In this document: piece by piece, positions 41,784 to 50,975 of the stretch
Position numbering within the stretch: position 1 is the stretch's first letter
How the letters are laid out: each line of letters opens with the position of its first letter
Source of the DNA: Thecamonas trahens ATCC 50062
Lineage: Eukaryota; Apusozoa; Apusomonadida; Apusomonadidae
Assembly (NCBI RefSeq): GCF_000142905.1
Contig: NW_013657674.1
Location: forward strand, 349,472 to 413,471
Length of the DNA stretch: 64,000 nt
Reading direction: 5' to 3'
Notes under the pieces: generated by a model
The model's input: the letters and a program-made list of their open reading frames with translations, nothing else
Database searches by the model: none
Told to the model about the DNA's origin: nothing
Translations under genes and position numbers: made by a program

Positions 41784-41895
41784 AGGTCAGTTGGCCACGA
41801 GCCACCACCTGGAGGGAGGGTGGAGGAGCCAGCAGTGCGGGAGTGGGAGCGAGGAGACGAGAAGAGTGAGCACTCGTCGCCCTCGGTCGTGGTCC

Positions 41896-43413
41896 ATGAA
41901 CACGCGAGGGCAAGGAGGCGCATCGTACACGTTTGCGGCTCAGCCGCAGGCTGTGGCACCTGGCCATGGCAGCTCCAAATACCGTCAGCAAGGCGGTGGC
42001 GGCCGAGCCCGTCGGGCAGGGCCCATCAACATCATGGCTGACCCACGGGTCATCCGTGGCAACACCTACGCAGCCCACATCATGCCTGCAGTACGTACAA
42101 AGACATCATAGTGCCCACCAGTAGAGCTGTGTCAACCAGTTGAGCTGGTGTGGGGCGGTGTAACTCTGTCCACGCTCTGGTCCGGCAAGTGGAAGGAAAG
42201 GGCGGCGGGGGGGGGGGGGGGGGCGCAACGGTGGCCGGTGGCCATTGGCCAGCCACTGTCGGCTGCCGGCAAAAATTCCAACGGACGCCCTCGCCCCCCA
42301 AGGGAGAACGGGTGAGGGGAAGAGGAGGGGGGGGGGCATGGCTTGGCGAAGACTCATGGGTGTGCTGTGCTGTGGGAGGGACGGCAGGATGCGCAACCGG
42401 ATCCGGCAGAGTTGCAGAGGAAGGCGGCAGAGCGGCGGAGGCGGAGGCTGAGGCGGCAGCAGCGGGCGCTGGAGAAGGCGCCGCGGACGCCGCCGCCTGT
42501 GGAGGGCCGGCTGCATCGGGACATCCAGACGGATTTGTATTTGGAGGAGATTACGGAGCAGGCTGTGGAGAAGGACGCGGCTGTGCAGACGGATCAGTTC
42601 CTGGACCGGCCACCGTCGCCGGTGTTTGTACCCAAGAAGCTCGGGACAGACGTGGCGACGCAGATCTACGAGGGCGACTTGTTCCACTTTGACGTGGAGG
42701 TGCAACCGATTCTGGAGGTGATTGTGGGCAAGACGCTGCAGCAAGCGCTGATGGAGGTGATGCAGGAGGAAGAGATTGAGAACATGCGGGCGCACCAGCG
42801 CGAGTTCCAGCAGCTTCGCGACGCCGAGCTTGCCGAGACCCAGCGGCTGGAGGAGGCTGAGCGGCGGCGGCACGAGGAGAAGGAGCGCCGTCTGCAGCAG
42901 GAGCGAGTGCGGATTCAGATGGAGAAGGAGGCGCGTGACAAGGTGGCGGCGCGGGCGTACGCGCAGAGCTACGTGGCAGACCTTGTGGGCAACGTGTTTG
43001 GCTCGCTCGGCGAGACCGGGTTCTTTTACGACGAGATCGAGCGTGACGTCGAGACCGCGTTTATGCCGTGGCTCATGGAGCGCGTCGGGAGCAACGTGGG
43101 CCGGCTGGGCCAGGCGCAGGCGCTGCTCGACGCAGTCATTGCCGGCGCCGTCTCGAAGCACGACCTGCTGCGCGAACAGCACGAGGCTGCCCGTGCCGCT
43201 GCTGCCGAGCGAGCCGCCGCCGCTGCCGCCGCAGAGGCTGCTGCTGCAGAGGCTGCCGCCGCTGCTGCCGCCGCCGCCGCCGTTGCCACGGGCGAGGAGC
43301 CTGCGGCGGGCGAGGGTGGTGACGAGTACGAGGGCTCCAACTACGACGAAGGCGAAGCTGGGTACGATGATGGCTACTATGACTCGAACTATGGCTCATC
43401 GTCAGACTACTAA
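41896..43413 (+). CDS. RSPH3: Radial spoke protein 3 (RSPH3), two exons
   Basis: RSP3 anchors the radial spoke to the axonemal outer doublet in motile cilia and carries A-kinase-anchor activity in known members. Exon 1 is 41896-42090 and exon 2 is 42388-43413; the intron 42091-42387 is GTACGT...CAG, phase 0, with a G run at 42208-42222. The product is ~406 residues. Exon 1 ends with the family signature around INIMADPRVIRGNTYAAHI. Exon 2 has the conserved core (HRDIQTDLYLEEITEQ, VQTDQFLDRPPSPVFVPKK, GTDVATQIYEGDLF, FDVEVQPILEVIVGKTLQQA), a long charged coiled coil, and a C-terminal Ala/Gln-poor helix followed by an acidic Tyr/Gly tail. The start is the only in-frame ATG before the signature. 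The duplicated repeat unit lies directly upstream. Confidence 0.95.
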
Positions 43414-43588
43414 ACGTGCGTGTGAAGTGAAGAAGTGGCACGTCATCTGCTTTTGTGGCATGCCGCCATCGGCTTGCCGAGGTGGCTTGCCGCGGTGGCC
43501 GGCAGGCTCTGGCACCTGTCACGCGTTTGCCGGCAGGGTTCGGGACAGGGCGGGCGGGTAGAGCAGGAGCAGGGGCAGGGGAAAGAGC

Positions 43589-44698
43589 ATGGCGTCTTTA
43601 GACACTGTTGCAGCTATAGCTTGTGTATGTGGGCTTTTGTCTGTGGCCGGGTGTGTGGTGAACCTCCTCGCCTTTGGCGTGGTGGTGCGGAGAAGGTCGC
43701 CGACGTCGCGGTTGCTGGTGGCGCTGACGGCGGCTGATCTGGGCCAGGCTGTGTTCTTTGCACTCGCACCTCTGCAGCTGCAGCGGCATCCGGACACGGT
43801 GGCGTGCACCATTCAAGCTGCAGCCGGCATGTTGACCGCCTGTGCCTCTTTTCTTTGGACTCTCTGCATCGCAGGCTACGTGTTCTGGGTGGCCAAGGCG
43901 GCAGGCTCGGCCACGGCTTCAAACTCGGCCCGCAGATCCGTCGTCGTCTTCTCCCACATCGTCTCGTGGGGTTATCCAGCGCTCTTTCTCGTCGCTCTCT
44001 TTGTGGCTCATCCGCACATGGTCTTTGCCGATCCAGTCGTTCCGTGGTGCTTCATCCCGCGGAGCCACCCGTTCTGGCGCATGGCCTCGGTCTACTTTCC
44101 GCTTGTTGTCTGCTGGCTGGCGACGGCGGTGCTGTACTGCGCGGCGCGGGCCCAGCTCCGCGCGCGAGTCCATCGTAATCAACACTACGCCAAGTTTGCC
44201 GCCATTCCGCTCGGCTTTATTGTCCTGCGGGTGTGGGGCATGGCTTTTCGTCTTGCCGAGTTCTCTGCGTCCGAGCCAGCAACGTCGCCGCAGACCGAAT
44301 GGCTGCTGTATCTCACCGTGATCGGCGACCCGCTGCAGGGCGCGTACAACTGTGTGGTCTTTGTCCTCGCCTCTCCGCCAGTCCGGGCAGCGCTCGTCGA
44401 CTACGCCAGGACCGGCAAGGTCTCGCAAGTCAACAACGAGGTTGGCAGCTCGACACTGGCCACACCCAAGTCTGCGCTCCTCTCGCCAACTCCATCGCTC
44501 CGGCGGTCGCGCCTCCGCTCCGGTCCGGGCTCACCGCCGATAGGCCTCGCCCCTGGCCGCACGGCAGGCTCGGGCACCATCTCAAGCTCTCCCACCGGCT
44601 ACCGCATCATCGCAAAATCCCCTGGCAGCGGCAGTGGCAGTGGCAGCAGTCCAGATGGGGCTTGTAGAGGTCTGGGCGTGGAGAGGGAGGGCGTGTAG
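43589..44698 (+). CDS. GPR157/cAMP-receptor-like 7TM receptor
   Basis: The protein has 369 residues and starts at the ATG at 43589. Seven hydrophobic segments span ~residues 5-275. The last carries GDPLQGAYNCVVFVLASPPV, which matches the TM7 region of GPR157 and Dictyostelium cAMP-receptor-like GPCRs, where an N-x-x-x-F/Y-type helix end follows a GxxQG motif. A conserved Cys pair in loops 1 and 2 (VACTIQ, PWCFIP) fits the disulfide of this class. The tail is Ser/Gly/Pro-rich (TPKSALLSPTPSLRRS) with likely phosphorylation sites. In GPR157 the receptor sits on cilia, which would fit a flagellate, but localisation is not shown here. G-protein coupling is inferred from the family. Confidence 0.8.
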   Translation: MASLDTVAAIACVCGLLSVAGCVVNLLAFGVVVRRRSPTSRLLVALTAADLGQAVFFALAPLQLQRHPDTVACTIQAAAGMLTACASFLWTLCIAGYVFWVAKAAGSATASNSARRSVVVFSHIVSWGYPALFLVALFVAHPHMVFADPVVPWCFIPRSHPFWRMASVYFPLVVCWLATAVLYCAARAQLRARVHRNQHYAKFAAIPLGFIVLRVWGMAFRLAEFSASEPATSPQTEWLLYLTVIGDPLQGAYNCVVFVLASPPVRAALVDYARTGKVSQVNNEVGSSTLATPKSALLSPTPSLRRSRLRSGPGSPPIGLAPGRTAGSGTISSSPTGYRIIAKSPGSGSGSGSSPDGACRGLGVEREGV

Positions 44699-45218
44699 CC
44701 GAAACGAAATATCCCGGTGGAAATGGGGACAGAGGTGGAGGTGATGGTCCGTGGCTCCCGCAGCTGCAGCTGGAGCCGTGGAGGTGAAAGGCAGATAGGC
44801 AACTCGTGTCTTGCCCAGCGAGGCGAGACCAGTTGGCAGTGGAACAGTAGAGCGAGTCTGCGCGCGTGTGTTGTGTGCTGCGTGTGCGCGAGAGCGAGTG
44901 CTACAGACGGTACGGCAGCTCCAGCCACGAGCAGCAGAAGCAGCCCGAGCAGCAGCAGCAGCGGCGGCGGCATCGGCTGGCCTTGGGCGGGGCAACGAGA
45001 GAGACGGCTCGAGGTGAACTCGCTGGTGCTAGCAGACGCTGGTCCGTCCATAGACTCTGTTCTGTGCTGAGTTACGGGCTGGTTGTGTCCTTTGGCGTTG
45101 TGCCTGGTGCTGGTCACGGACGGCAAACAAGACCAAAGCGACGGACCTGTGAGAGCAAGGGCGACGGCTTTGACGGCAAGGGGCTGATCTTCAGCGGATT
45201 GCAACCGTTTCAGTCTTG
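44699..45218. other. Intergenic, 520 bases
   Basis: This lies between two same-strand 7TM genes. Open frames on both strands are long because of GC-rich composition but carry no conserved residues or domains. No repeats or RNA genes are seen. Confidence 0.5.
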
Positions 45219-46400
45219 ATGGTCTCCCCCGACTCGGTTTGGGGCGTGGGAACGCCGGACGTGCTGAACGCACTGTATGTGGGCGCGGCTGCTGGCGATG
45301 TGATGGCGGTGGCGTATGCGCTGGTGGTGGGCAGACGGATGGCCCAGCTGGAGGATGACATGCCGTGGCATGTACTTCGCTTTGTGGGTGACTTTGTGGT
45401 TGCACTCCTCGCGCACCTGGTGTGGTTGGCTGTGACGGTAGACGCGTTCCAGATCCGGACCGGGGTGCCGGATGGCAGCTGGGTCGAGGTCCTGTACGGG
45501 ACGGCGGTGGGGAGCGGCCTGCTGAGCTACGCAGGGCTGTTTGCAATGTGTCGGGCCCCGCTTGAGGTGTGGCTTCATTTATACACGCTGCACACGGGTG
45601 ACCACTTCCGGACGGCGTGCACTCCGCTGGACACGATCAACACTGCCAAGGTCTTGCTCAACGTGTGGAGCGCGGTTATGGTGGTGTTGGCGGTGGGCGG
45701 CGGGATCGCGGCCGGGCACGCGTTTCCGGCCGCAGGCACGGCCAACGCCCTCCTTGTGGTGGTGGTGGTGGTCGGCGCAGTCGGCATTGCCATGCTGTAT
45801 GTGGTGCTGGCGCGGGTTAGGCGGCGCAACATTGCGTCGAGCACCCGGTTTCGGCTCCAGCCTTTCTCCAACGCACTACTGAAGCTGCCGGGGTTGGTGG
45901 CGATGTGTGGGGTGAGCTGGATCGGATGGGCGGTGGCATCGCGGGCAGGCTATCCGCACCGGCCAAGCATCAGCGTGGCGGCGTCGGAGGTGATGGAGGG
46001 GCGAGGCAGCGTTGAGCCGTTTGGCATCGACGTCTTGCAGCTTGTTTTCCACCTAGCGACCGGGATAGCCATTCCTGCGGCGGCTGTGCTCCTGCTGCGG
46101 CGGATTGCACGAGCGGTGGCTACGCAAAAGGCGTTCAACGCCGGCGGGGCGGCGTACCCAATGGGCGGCGGCGGGTCGTGGTCGTTTCCGGCCGGCTCGG
46201 CGTCGAAGTCGCGATACGAGTACTTTGAAGAAGACGATGACGACGACGACGAGTCTCGCGAGTCGGGCGACGGCTCGGGTGACGGCTCATGCGAGCTCTC
46301 GTTTGAGGGAGGTGAGAGCGATGACGACGGCGGTCGGACACGCCTGCATTTGCCGGACTCGTCATCATCATCATCGAGCTACGACGGCTACTCGAGCTGA
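45219..46400 (+). CDS. Seven-pass membrane protein, orphan, acidic tail
   Basis: The protein has 393 residues from the ATG at 45219; the codon before it is TTG. Seven hydrophobic segments lie between residues ~10 and 300 with short loops; no classical GPCR signature such as DRY or NPxxY is present. An extracellular-side loop includes DGSWVEVLYGTAVGS. The C-terminal ~80 residues are strongly acidic and Ser-rich (FEEDDDDDDESRESGDGSG, then SSSSSSYDGYSS). The neighbouring gene at 43589 is also a 7TM protein with a Ser-rich tail, so a local receptor pair is possible, but the two share no obvious sequence similarity. Function is not assigned. Confidence 0.65.
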   Translation: MVSPDSVWGVGTPDVLNALYVGAAAGDVMAVAYALVVGRRMAQLEDDMPWHVLRFVGDFVVALLAHLVWLAVTVDAFQIRTGVPDGSWVEVLYGTAVGSGLLSYAGLFAMCRAPLEVWLHLYTLHTGDHFRTACTPLDTINTAKVLLNVWSAVMVVLAVGGGIAAGHAFPAAGTANALLVVVVVVGAVGIAMLYVVLARVRRRNIASSTRFRLQPFSNALLKLPGLVAMCGVSWIGWAVASRAGYPHRPSISVAASEVMEGRGSVEPFGIDVLQLVFHLATGIAIPAAAVLLLRRIARAVATQKAFNAGGAAYPMGGGGSWSFPAGSASKSRYEYFEEDDDDDDESRESGDGSGDGSCELSFEGGESDDDGGRTRLHLPDSSSSSSSYDGYSS

Positions 46401-46500
46401 CAAGAGCGAGCAGGAGGAGAGGGGCGACCTTGCTGGCTTTTACATTCACACATATGTGACACACATGTGGCCCAAGAGACGGGTCCAATCGGACGGATGC

Positions 46501-47784
46501 CTACTCGGCGTCCTTGCCGGACTTTGCGCTGCTCGAGGCGTCGGTGGCGGCGGCCGAGGCAGCGGCAGCCGACTTTGCGGCGGCAGCGTCGGCGGCATCG
46601 AGCTCTTCATCGGCCTTTTGCTCCGCAGACTTGGTAAAGATCTTGTTGTTGAGCAGGTTGTGGAGGGCAAGGACGGAGCGGATGAGGGCAGCGAGGTAGA
46701 GGACAACCATGTTGTCGTTGGTCTTGACGGCAAAGGCCTTGACCATGCCCTCGGACGAGATGTTGGGCAGGAGGTTGAAGACGTCCTGAATCTGGGCGAC
46801 GATCTCGTGGTTGACCGGAAGCACGCCGTTGACCACGTTTTCGAGGTACTTCTGCATGGCGCGAAGGCGCTCGCCGAGTCCGCGCAGGCCGTTAAGCTTG
46901 TGCTTGACCTCGTTGGAGAGGGTCGAGAGAGTCGAGTCGTTGATGTCGCGGAGCAGGTGCTCGACGCCGACCTCTTCGGCCTCTTCGGCGCCAATGTCCG
47001 AGGCGATGTGGCGGAAGGTCTTGCGCGGCTCCGAGCCGTCCTCGGGAATCTCCTCCACAGCGTAATACGCCTCGGTGGGGAGACCCGACTCGCGGGGTGG
47101 ACGTCGATGATAGTCAGGACCGGGTCGCGGACGTAGCCGCGGAAGATCTCGTTGATGGCGAGGTCAGACTCGCGGATCTTGGGGCCCGAGTGGTACCAGC
47201 CGACGATCTTCTCCTTGGCTGCAACCTTCTTGAACATCCCGAACATGCGCTCGAGAAAGTCATGGTTGAGGTAGAAGATGCCCGGGTTCTTGGAGTTCTC
47301 GTCAAACGGCACTGTCCCCCGCACCGCCCAAATTACACACAATCCCAACCATGTCGGTTAGTTGCCCCGCGCCCGCCAGCCCGTCAGCCCGCCAGCCCGC
47401 CAGCCCGCCAGCCCGCCAGCCCGCCAGCCCGCCAGCCCGCCAGCCCACCGTCAGGTCGCCGTCGTCACCCATCGTGAGTCCCGCGCCTTACCCACCCTTC
47501 CCCCCCCCCCCTCTCCTTTCCTCCCACAGCACCACAACTACAACTACAACTACCACAAGCATAACCACATGGTTGCACTCTCTCTTCTCACTGACAGCAG
47601 CTGGAGAAGCTCTTCACGTACCAGCGAACGAGTTGGTAACGTCGATGCGGCCGTCCTTGTACTTTTCGCCAAGGAGGACACCGACGACCCGCTTGTTGCG
47701 AGAACCCGAGGCGACGCGGTTGTAGTGGTCCACAACAGAGAGGAGGACCACAGGGTGAACTGTCACAGACGTAGGAGCTTGCAT
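46501..47784 (-). CDS. PSMD7: 26S proteasome regulatory subunit Rpn8 (PSMD7), two exons, one apparent frame slip
   Basis: Exon 1 is 47784-47622 ([20 protein letters not shown] onward to TNSFA) and exon 2 is 47311-46501. The intron 47312-47621 is GTACGT...CAG, phase 1. The join gives NSFAVPFDE, identical to the animal protein at this point. The product is 324 residues once one C is added in the C4 run at 47094-47097; the human protein is also 324. The MPN fold reads [19 protein letters not shown] and [20 protein letters not shown]. The catalytic JAMM His pair is missing, as normal for Rpn8, the inactive partner of Rpn11. After the step come [17 protein letters not shown] and the C-terminal helices [10 protein letters not shown] and [20 protein letters not shown], ending in an Ala-rich acidic tail. 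The perfect continuation makes a pseudogene very unlikely. Confidence 0.93.
47370..47449 (+). repeat. 8-base minisatellite (CCAGCCCG)n inside the PSMD7 intron
   Basis: About ten near-perfect copies of CCAGCCCG within the PSMD7 intron 47312-47621. A C run (47503-47512) and an (ACAACT)-like tract (47532-47552) lie next to it. On the coding strand these are G-rich. Confidence 0.9.
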
Positions 47785-48417
47785 CCCCACTATCTGTTGT
47801 AAAGGGTTCTGTGGGTGGATGAGGGGTGGGGTGGGGTGGGGTGGGGTGGAGTGGGGAGGTACGCCGCAATGGAAGAGCGGCAGTGCCACAGGTCGCAGAG
47901 GCGGGGAGGAGGGAGGGGAGGGGGCTTTCGGATGGGGTGTGGATAATATAGGTGACATCAGTGGATAGCCATGACGGAAAGTGAAAATGGATGGTACTCT
48001 GATCATGGTGGGGATGTGATCAAGTCTGTGGTTGGCATGGCTGGCCTAGGGGGATGCGGNNNNNNNNNNNNNNNNNNNNNNNNNNNNNNNNNNNNNNNNN
48101 NNNNNNNNNNNNNNNNNNNNNNNNNNNNNNNNNNNNNNNNNNNNNNNNNNNNNNNNNNNNNNNNNNNNNNNNNNNNNNNNNNNNNNNNNNNNNNNNNNNN
48201 NNNNNNNNNNNNNNNNNNNNNNNNNNNNNNNNNNNNNNNNNNNNNNNNNNNNNNNNNNNNNNNNNNNNNNNNNNNNNNNNNNNNNNNNNNNNNNNGGGGA
48301 GGGGGGGCTGGTCACCACCACACACACACACACACCCCAAACACGCTAACGCACACACACCTGGACACTCGACACAGCGACTGCTACAGACCCGCATCTG
48401 GACAAACAGAGGCTGTT
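47785..48417. other. Divergent region PSMD7/VPS25 with (GGGGT)n and assembly gap
   Basis: This contains the shared upstream region of Rpn8 and Vps25. A (GGGGT)5-6 tract lies at 47822-47862. An unsequenced stretch (N) covers 48060-48295. A (CA)n tract lies at 48318-48336 and a G-rich edge at 48296-48309, suggesting the gap is a GC/repeat-rich region that failed to assemble. No gene is visible in the readable part. Confidence 0.7.
48060..48295. other. Assembly gap (236 N)
   Basis: An uninterrupted run of N. Flanks are G-rich on both sides; the true length is unknown. Confidence 1.
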
Positions 48418-49028
48418 ATGGGTGACTACGAGTTTCCTCGGTTCTACTCGTTCCCGCCATTCTTCACGTACGCTCCCCTTCCCCCACCCCCCCCTCCCTC
48501 TCCACCCCTGCGTCACTGTCCTCACACCTGCTCCACAGACTACAGCCGAATGAAGAGACACGGGCGAACCAGGTCTCGGCCTGGCGGAACTTTATCCTTG
48601 GCTATTGCGCGGCACACAACGTGAGCCAGCTGGAGATCCAGTCGGCGCTCGACTCGCCGCTCTGCCACAACGCCGCCATCGACCGCAAGCTCTCCGAGGA
48701 CGCGCTGCGACTGTTCATCGACGATCTCGTTGCCACACGCAACGCAGAGTGGCTAACCTCTGACCACACAACGGCACTGATCATGCCGGCCACTCCTGAT
48801 GAGGTAGCCGCCGCCATCTACGATTGGATCGACACCACCGGCCAGATCGGCGACGTCCTCACCGTCTACGAGTTGCACTCGGGCGACACCACCGTGGGAA
48901 CTTCGTTCCACGGCCTTGATGCTGTCCTCATCAACCGCGCCCTCGACGTGCTCGCCAGCCAGGGCAAGGCCAAGGTGTTCTCGGCCTCATCGCCCGAAGA
49001 CGCAGGCGTCAAGTTCTTCCCTGCATAG
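48418..49028 (+). CDS. VPS25: ESCRT-II subunit Vps25, two exons
   Basis: Exon 1 is 48418-48467 and exon 2 is 48539-49028; the intron 48468-48538 is only 71 bases, GTACGC...CAG, C-rich, phase 2. The product is 179 residues (human 176). The first exon carries YEFPRFYSFPPFFT, the PPF-F motif that binds Vps36/Vps22. The join continues into LQPNEETRANQVSAWRNFIL. Two winged-helix domains follow, with ESPL/SPL-like LDSPLCHNAAIDRKL and the C-terminal FHGLDAVLINRALDVLASQG and VKFFPA ends. ESCRT-II sorts ubiquitinated cargo into multivesicular bodies on endosomes. This is a conserved, complete gene. Confidence 0.95.
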
Positions 49029-49154
49029 TAGTAGTAACAGCATTAGCAGTACCAGTCGCCAACTAACTGACCGGCCTGCAGTGCCATGCAAGCTTGTAGC
49101 TGGCTAGCCTGCAAGCAAGCAAGCGGCAGGGTGGGGGAAACAGCAAAAAAATCA

Positions 49155-49226
49155 GGCCCGAGCCCGGGATCGATCCGGGGACCACACCGATCCGAACGGT
49201 GTATCATACCACTAGACCACTCAGGC
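49155..49226 (-). tRNA. tRNA-Pro(CGG), copy 1
   Basis: A 72-base cloverleaf on the minus strand. The acceptor stem GCCTGAG pairs with CTCGGGC (one G-T pair), the D arm is GGTCTAGTGGTATGATAC, the anticodon stem CACCG/CGGTG holds loop TTCGGAT, giving anticodon CGG (Pro), and the T arm CCCGGATCGATCCCGGG is intact. The B box reads GGATCGATCC. A run of seven T follows on the minus strand (49145-49151), a Pol III terminator. No intron, no encoded CCA. Confidence 0.95.
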
Positions 49227-49333
49227 GATCTGCTAACCACAAATCGTGGAAGCATGGTTTCGCATGCCTCCAGCAGGCATCTAGTATATGACGGTTGAGA
49301 GTCACGAGGGTGAGCGAAGTAAAAAAAAAACAA

Positions 49334-49405
49334 GGCCCGAGCCCGGGATCGATCCGGGGACCACACCGATCCGAACGGTGTATCATACCACTAGACCACT
49401 CAGGC
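49334..49405 (-). tRNA. tRNA-Pro(CGG), copy 2 (identical)
   Basis: Identical to copy 1 over all 72 bases, 179 bases away on the same strand. It is followed by a run of ten T on the minus strand (49321-49330) as Pol III terminator. The spacer between the copies is not duplicated, apart from the T run. Confidence 0.95.
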
Positions 49406-49916
49406 CACCTGTTGTTGGAAATGAAGGGTTTAGACATGGTATATAATGTGTGCATTGAATTCAACCTTTCTTACAGCCCTCCCATCTGCACCTCCATTCC
49501 TCAAATACTATTCTCTCTGTGTTGAACTCTCCCTGCATGTCTCTTGTAGCTATGGCTAGAACCTCCAGCAAGGCAGTGGTCATCCCGCAAAGTCCCTGCT
49601 TGCCATCGTGAATGCACATGCTGCTTCACATTCGACCTCCGCAACAAGTGCTTCATCGAGCTACGCGCCAGCCACAGAAAAGCCCCATAAACGGCGCAGG
49701 AAAGTCCACCGTGCAACTTCCATCGACGCAAGCAGTTGACTGGGCAACATTTGCAGAGCTGCCGATGCTTCGGCTACGCTCAGAGCGTGCAATGGCAGGT
49801 CTTGTTGGTGGAGGTGAGAAAACGAGTGAGCCTAAATCTGTTTACTGATCAGTGCCTCTCACTTGCAGCACACTCGTTACACACACAGCCGCGGTTGCGC
49901 GGTTGAGTTGTTTTCT
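49406..49916. other. Intergenic, 511 bases, lower GC
   Basis: This lies between tRNA copy 2 and the 3' end of the Cdc37-like gene. It is less GC-rich than its surroundings; no conserved frame, RNA fold or repeat was recognised. Confidence 0.5.
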
Positions 49917-50864
49917 TTAGAGTTCACTGTGGGTAGAAGACGGTGGAGCGAGACCAACAAGCCTGTTAACCCAGTCAGAAAAGTTTGTGTAGACTGAGGG
50001 AACAAAGAGGCCGATAAGGACAAGAATGATGAGGACGAGGCAGAGGCCGATCTGGGCTCGGAGCCTCGAGCCACCACAGCAGTCGACGATGGGACGGATG
50101 AGAGTGTAGGCCATCGACGGCTCGAGGAGGCCGACGGCAGTACACTTTGCAATGAGTTCGTCACGCTCGCCCTCGTCGTACTCGTCTAGCACAGCCTGGA
50201 CTTTGTCAAGGTCCTCAGCCAGGATGGCGTCGCGCAGCGTGGCCGGCAGTGAGAGCAGGACCGTCCGCAGCTCGACAAACTGCGGATCTTTCTCCAGCTC
50301 GGCCATCTGCTGCAGTTCATCCTCAGAGAGAGCAGGCGTCTCGCCTTCGAGCGCCTCGACGTCTGCAGCAATACGGGTGTACGTCTCGAGCACATCGGCG
50401 TGGAAGGGCGAGACCGCAGCGAGCGCCTGGAGTCTATCGACGTTGGACGCGTCGTCAGCCAGGGCAGCCAGCGGCTTTGCTGCGTCGCGGGCAACCGCCT
50501 CCAGCGCCAGCGTCAGTGCTGACTGCGGCGTCGCCGGGGCGATCTCGGCCGCGTCGTCGACCATCTTCAGCCCGTACTGCACAATCATGGCCTGATGGAC
50601 AATCCGCGCCGCGGCATCGTGCCGGCCAAATCGCAGCTCAATGCACGCCCGCAGTGTCAGCGCTTCCAGCACATCCACCGCCATCACTGTCGTCCATCCG
50701 TCCGCCGTACCAAGCACCTTGGCCGACGCCGGCAGCTCACCCATGCCGAGCTCGGCAAACTGCGCCAGCGTCTCGTTGTCGAACAGCGCCAGCGGACTCT
50801 CCTCTGCTGGCCTCGTCTTGCCTGTCCCAGCTGCGGTCTCACCCGCTGTCTCTGTCGTTGCCAT
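49917..50864 (-). CDS. Tail-anchored protein with a Cdc37 C-terminal-like region
   Basis: The protein has 315 residues from the ATG at 50864. Residues 1-200 are helical and Ala/Glu-rich. The region around SLPATLRDAILAEDLDKVQA, ending with LIAKCTAVGLLEP, follows the pattern of the C-terminal helical end of the Hsp90 co-chaperone Cdc37 (SLP-xLxxx-DxxxLQ, then C-x-SGL-xP). A hydrophobic segment (~residues 268-290, LCLVLIILVLIGLFVPSV) then anchors the C-terminus. Cdc37 itself is soluble, so a membrane tail is unusual. The client-binding N-terminal motif of Cdc37 is not seen. Other readings: an unrelated helical tail-anchored protein with a chance match. Confidence 0.5.
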   Translation of the reverse strand: MATTETAGETAAGTGKTRPAEESPLALFDNETLAQFAELGMGELPASAKVLGTADGWTTVMAVDVLEALTLRACIELRFGRHDAAARIVHQAMIVQYGLKMVDDAAEIAPATPQSALTLALEAVARDAAKPLAALADDASNVDRLQALAAVSPFHADVLETYTRIAADVEALEGETPALSEDELQQMAELEKDPQFVELRTVLLSLPATLRDAILAEDLDKVQAVLDEYDEGERDELIAKCTAVGLLEPSMAYTLIRPIVDCCGGSRLRAQIGLCLVLIILVLIGLFVPSVYTNFSDWVNRLVGLAPPSSTHSEL

Positions 50865-50975
50865 GCTCTGGTAGTCCTCTGTCTTTGGGTCGAGTGTTGC
50901 CGTCTTCGAACCCGACCGCCCAGGAACAGCCCGACCGAGCTGAGGAGGCGGCCGGCCGCGATGGCGTGTGTTATG

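Larger units (their letters stand above)
40749..41812 (+). repeat. Recent tandem duplication, ~0.53-kb unit (two copies)
   Basis: Copy 1 is 40749-41282 and copy 2 is 41283-41812. Each holds the last ~97 codons of the giant surface protein with the stop codon, 60 bases of 3' flank, and a GAAC-type microsatellite. In the coding part I see a single difference (GACTTT against GACATT, at about 40928 and 41462); the flank has a T/A change, a small indel in CACAACAGTCG, and a different number of tetranucleotides. Copy 2 lies beyond the stop of the gene and within 90 bases of the first exon of RSP3, so it is not expected to be translated as part of the receptor. ORF remnant 41285-41578 stays open. 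Confidence 0.93.

Noticed and set aside
44599-45546. 315-codon minus-strand frame between the two 7TM genes
   Set aside because: Low-complexity Pro/Ser/His/Thr composition, overlaps both genes, no domain.
46501-47784. Rpn8 as a pseudogene because of its frame step
   Set aside because: Both halves are conserved, splice sites are intact and one added C gives the exact family length.
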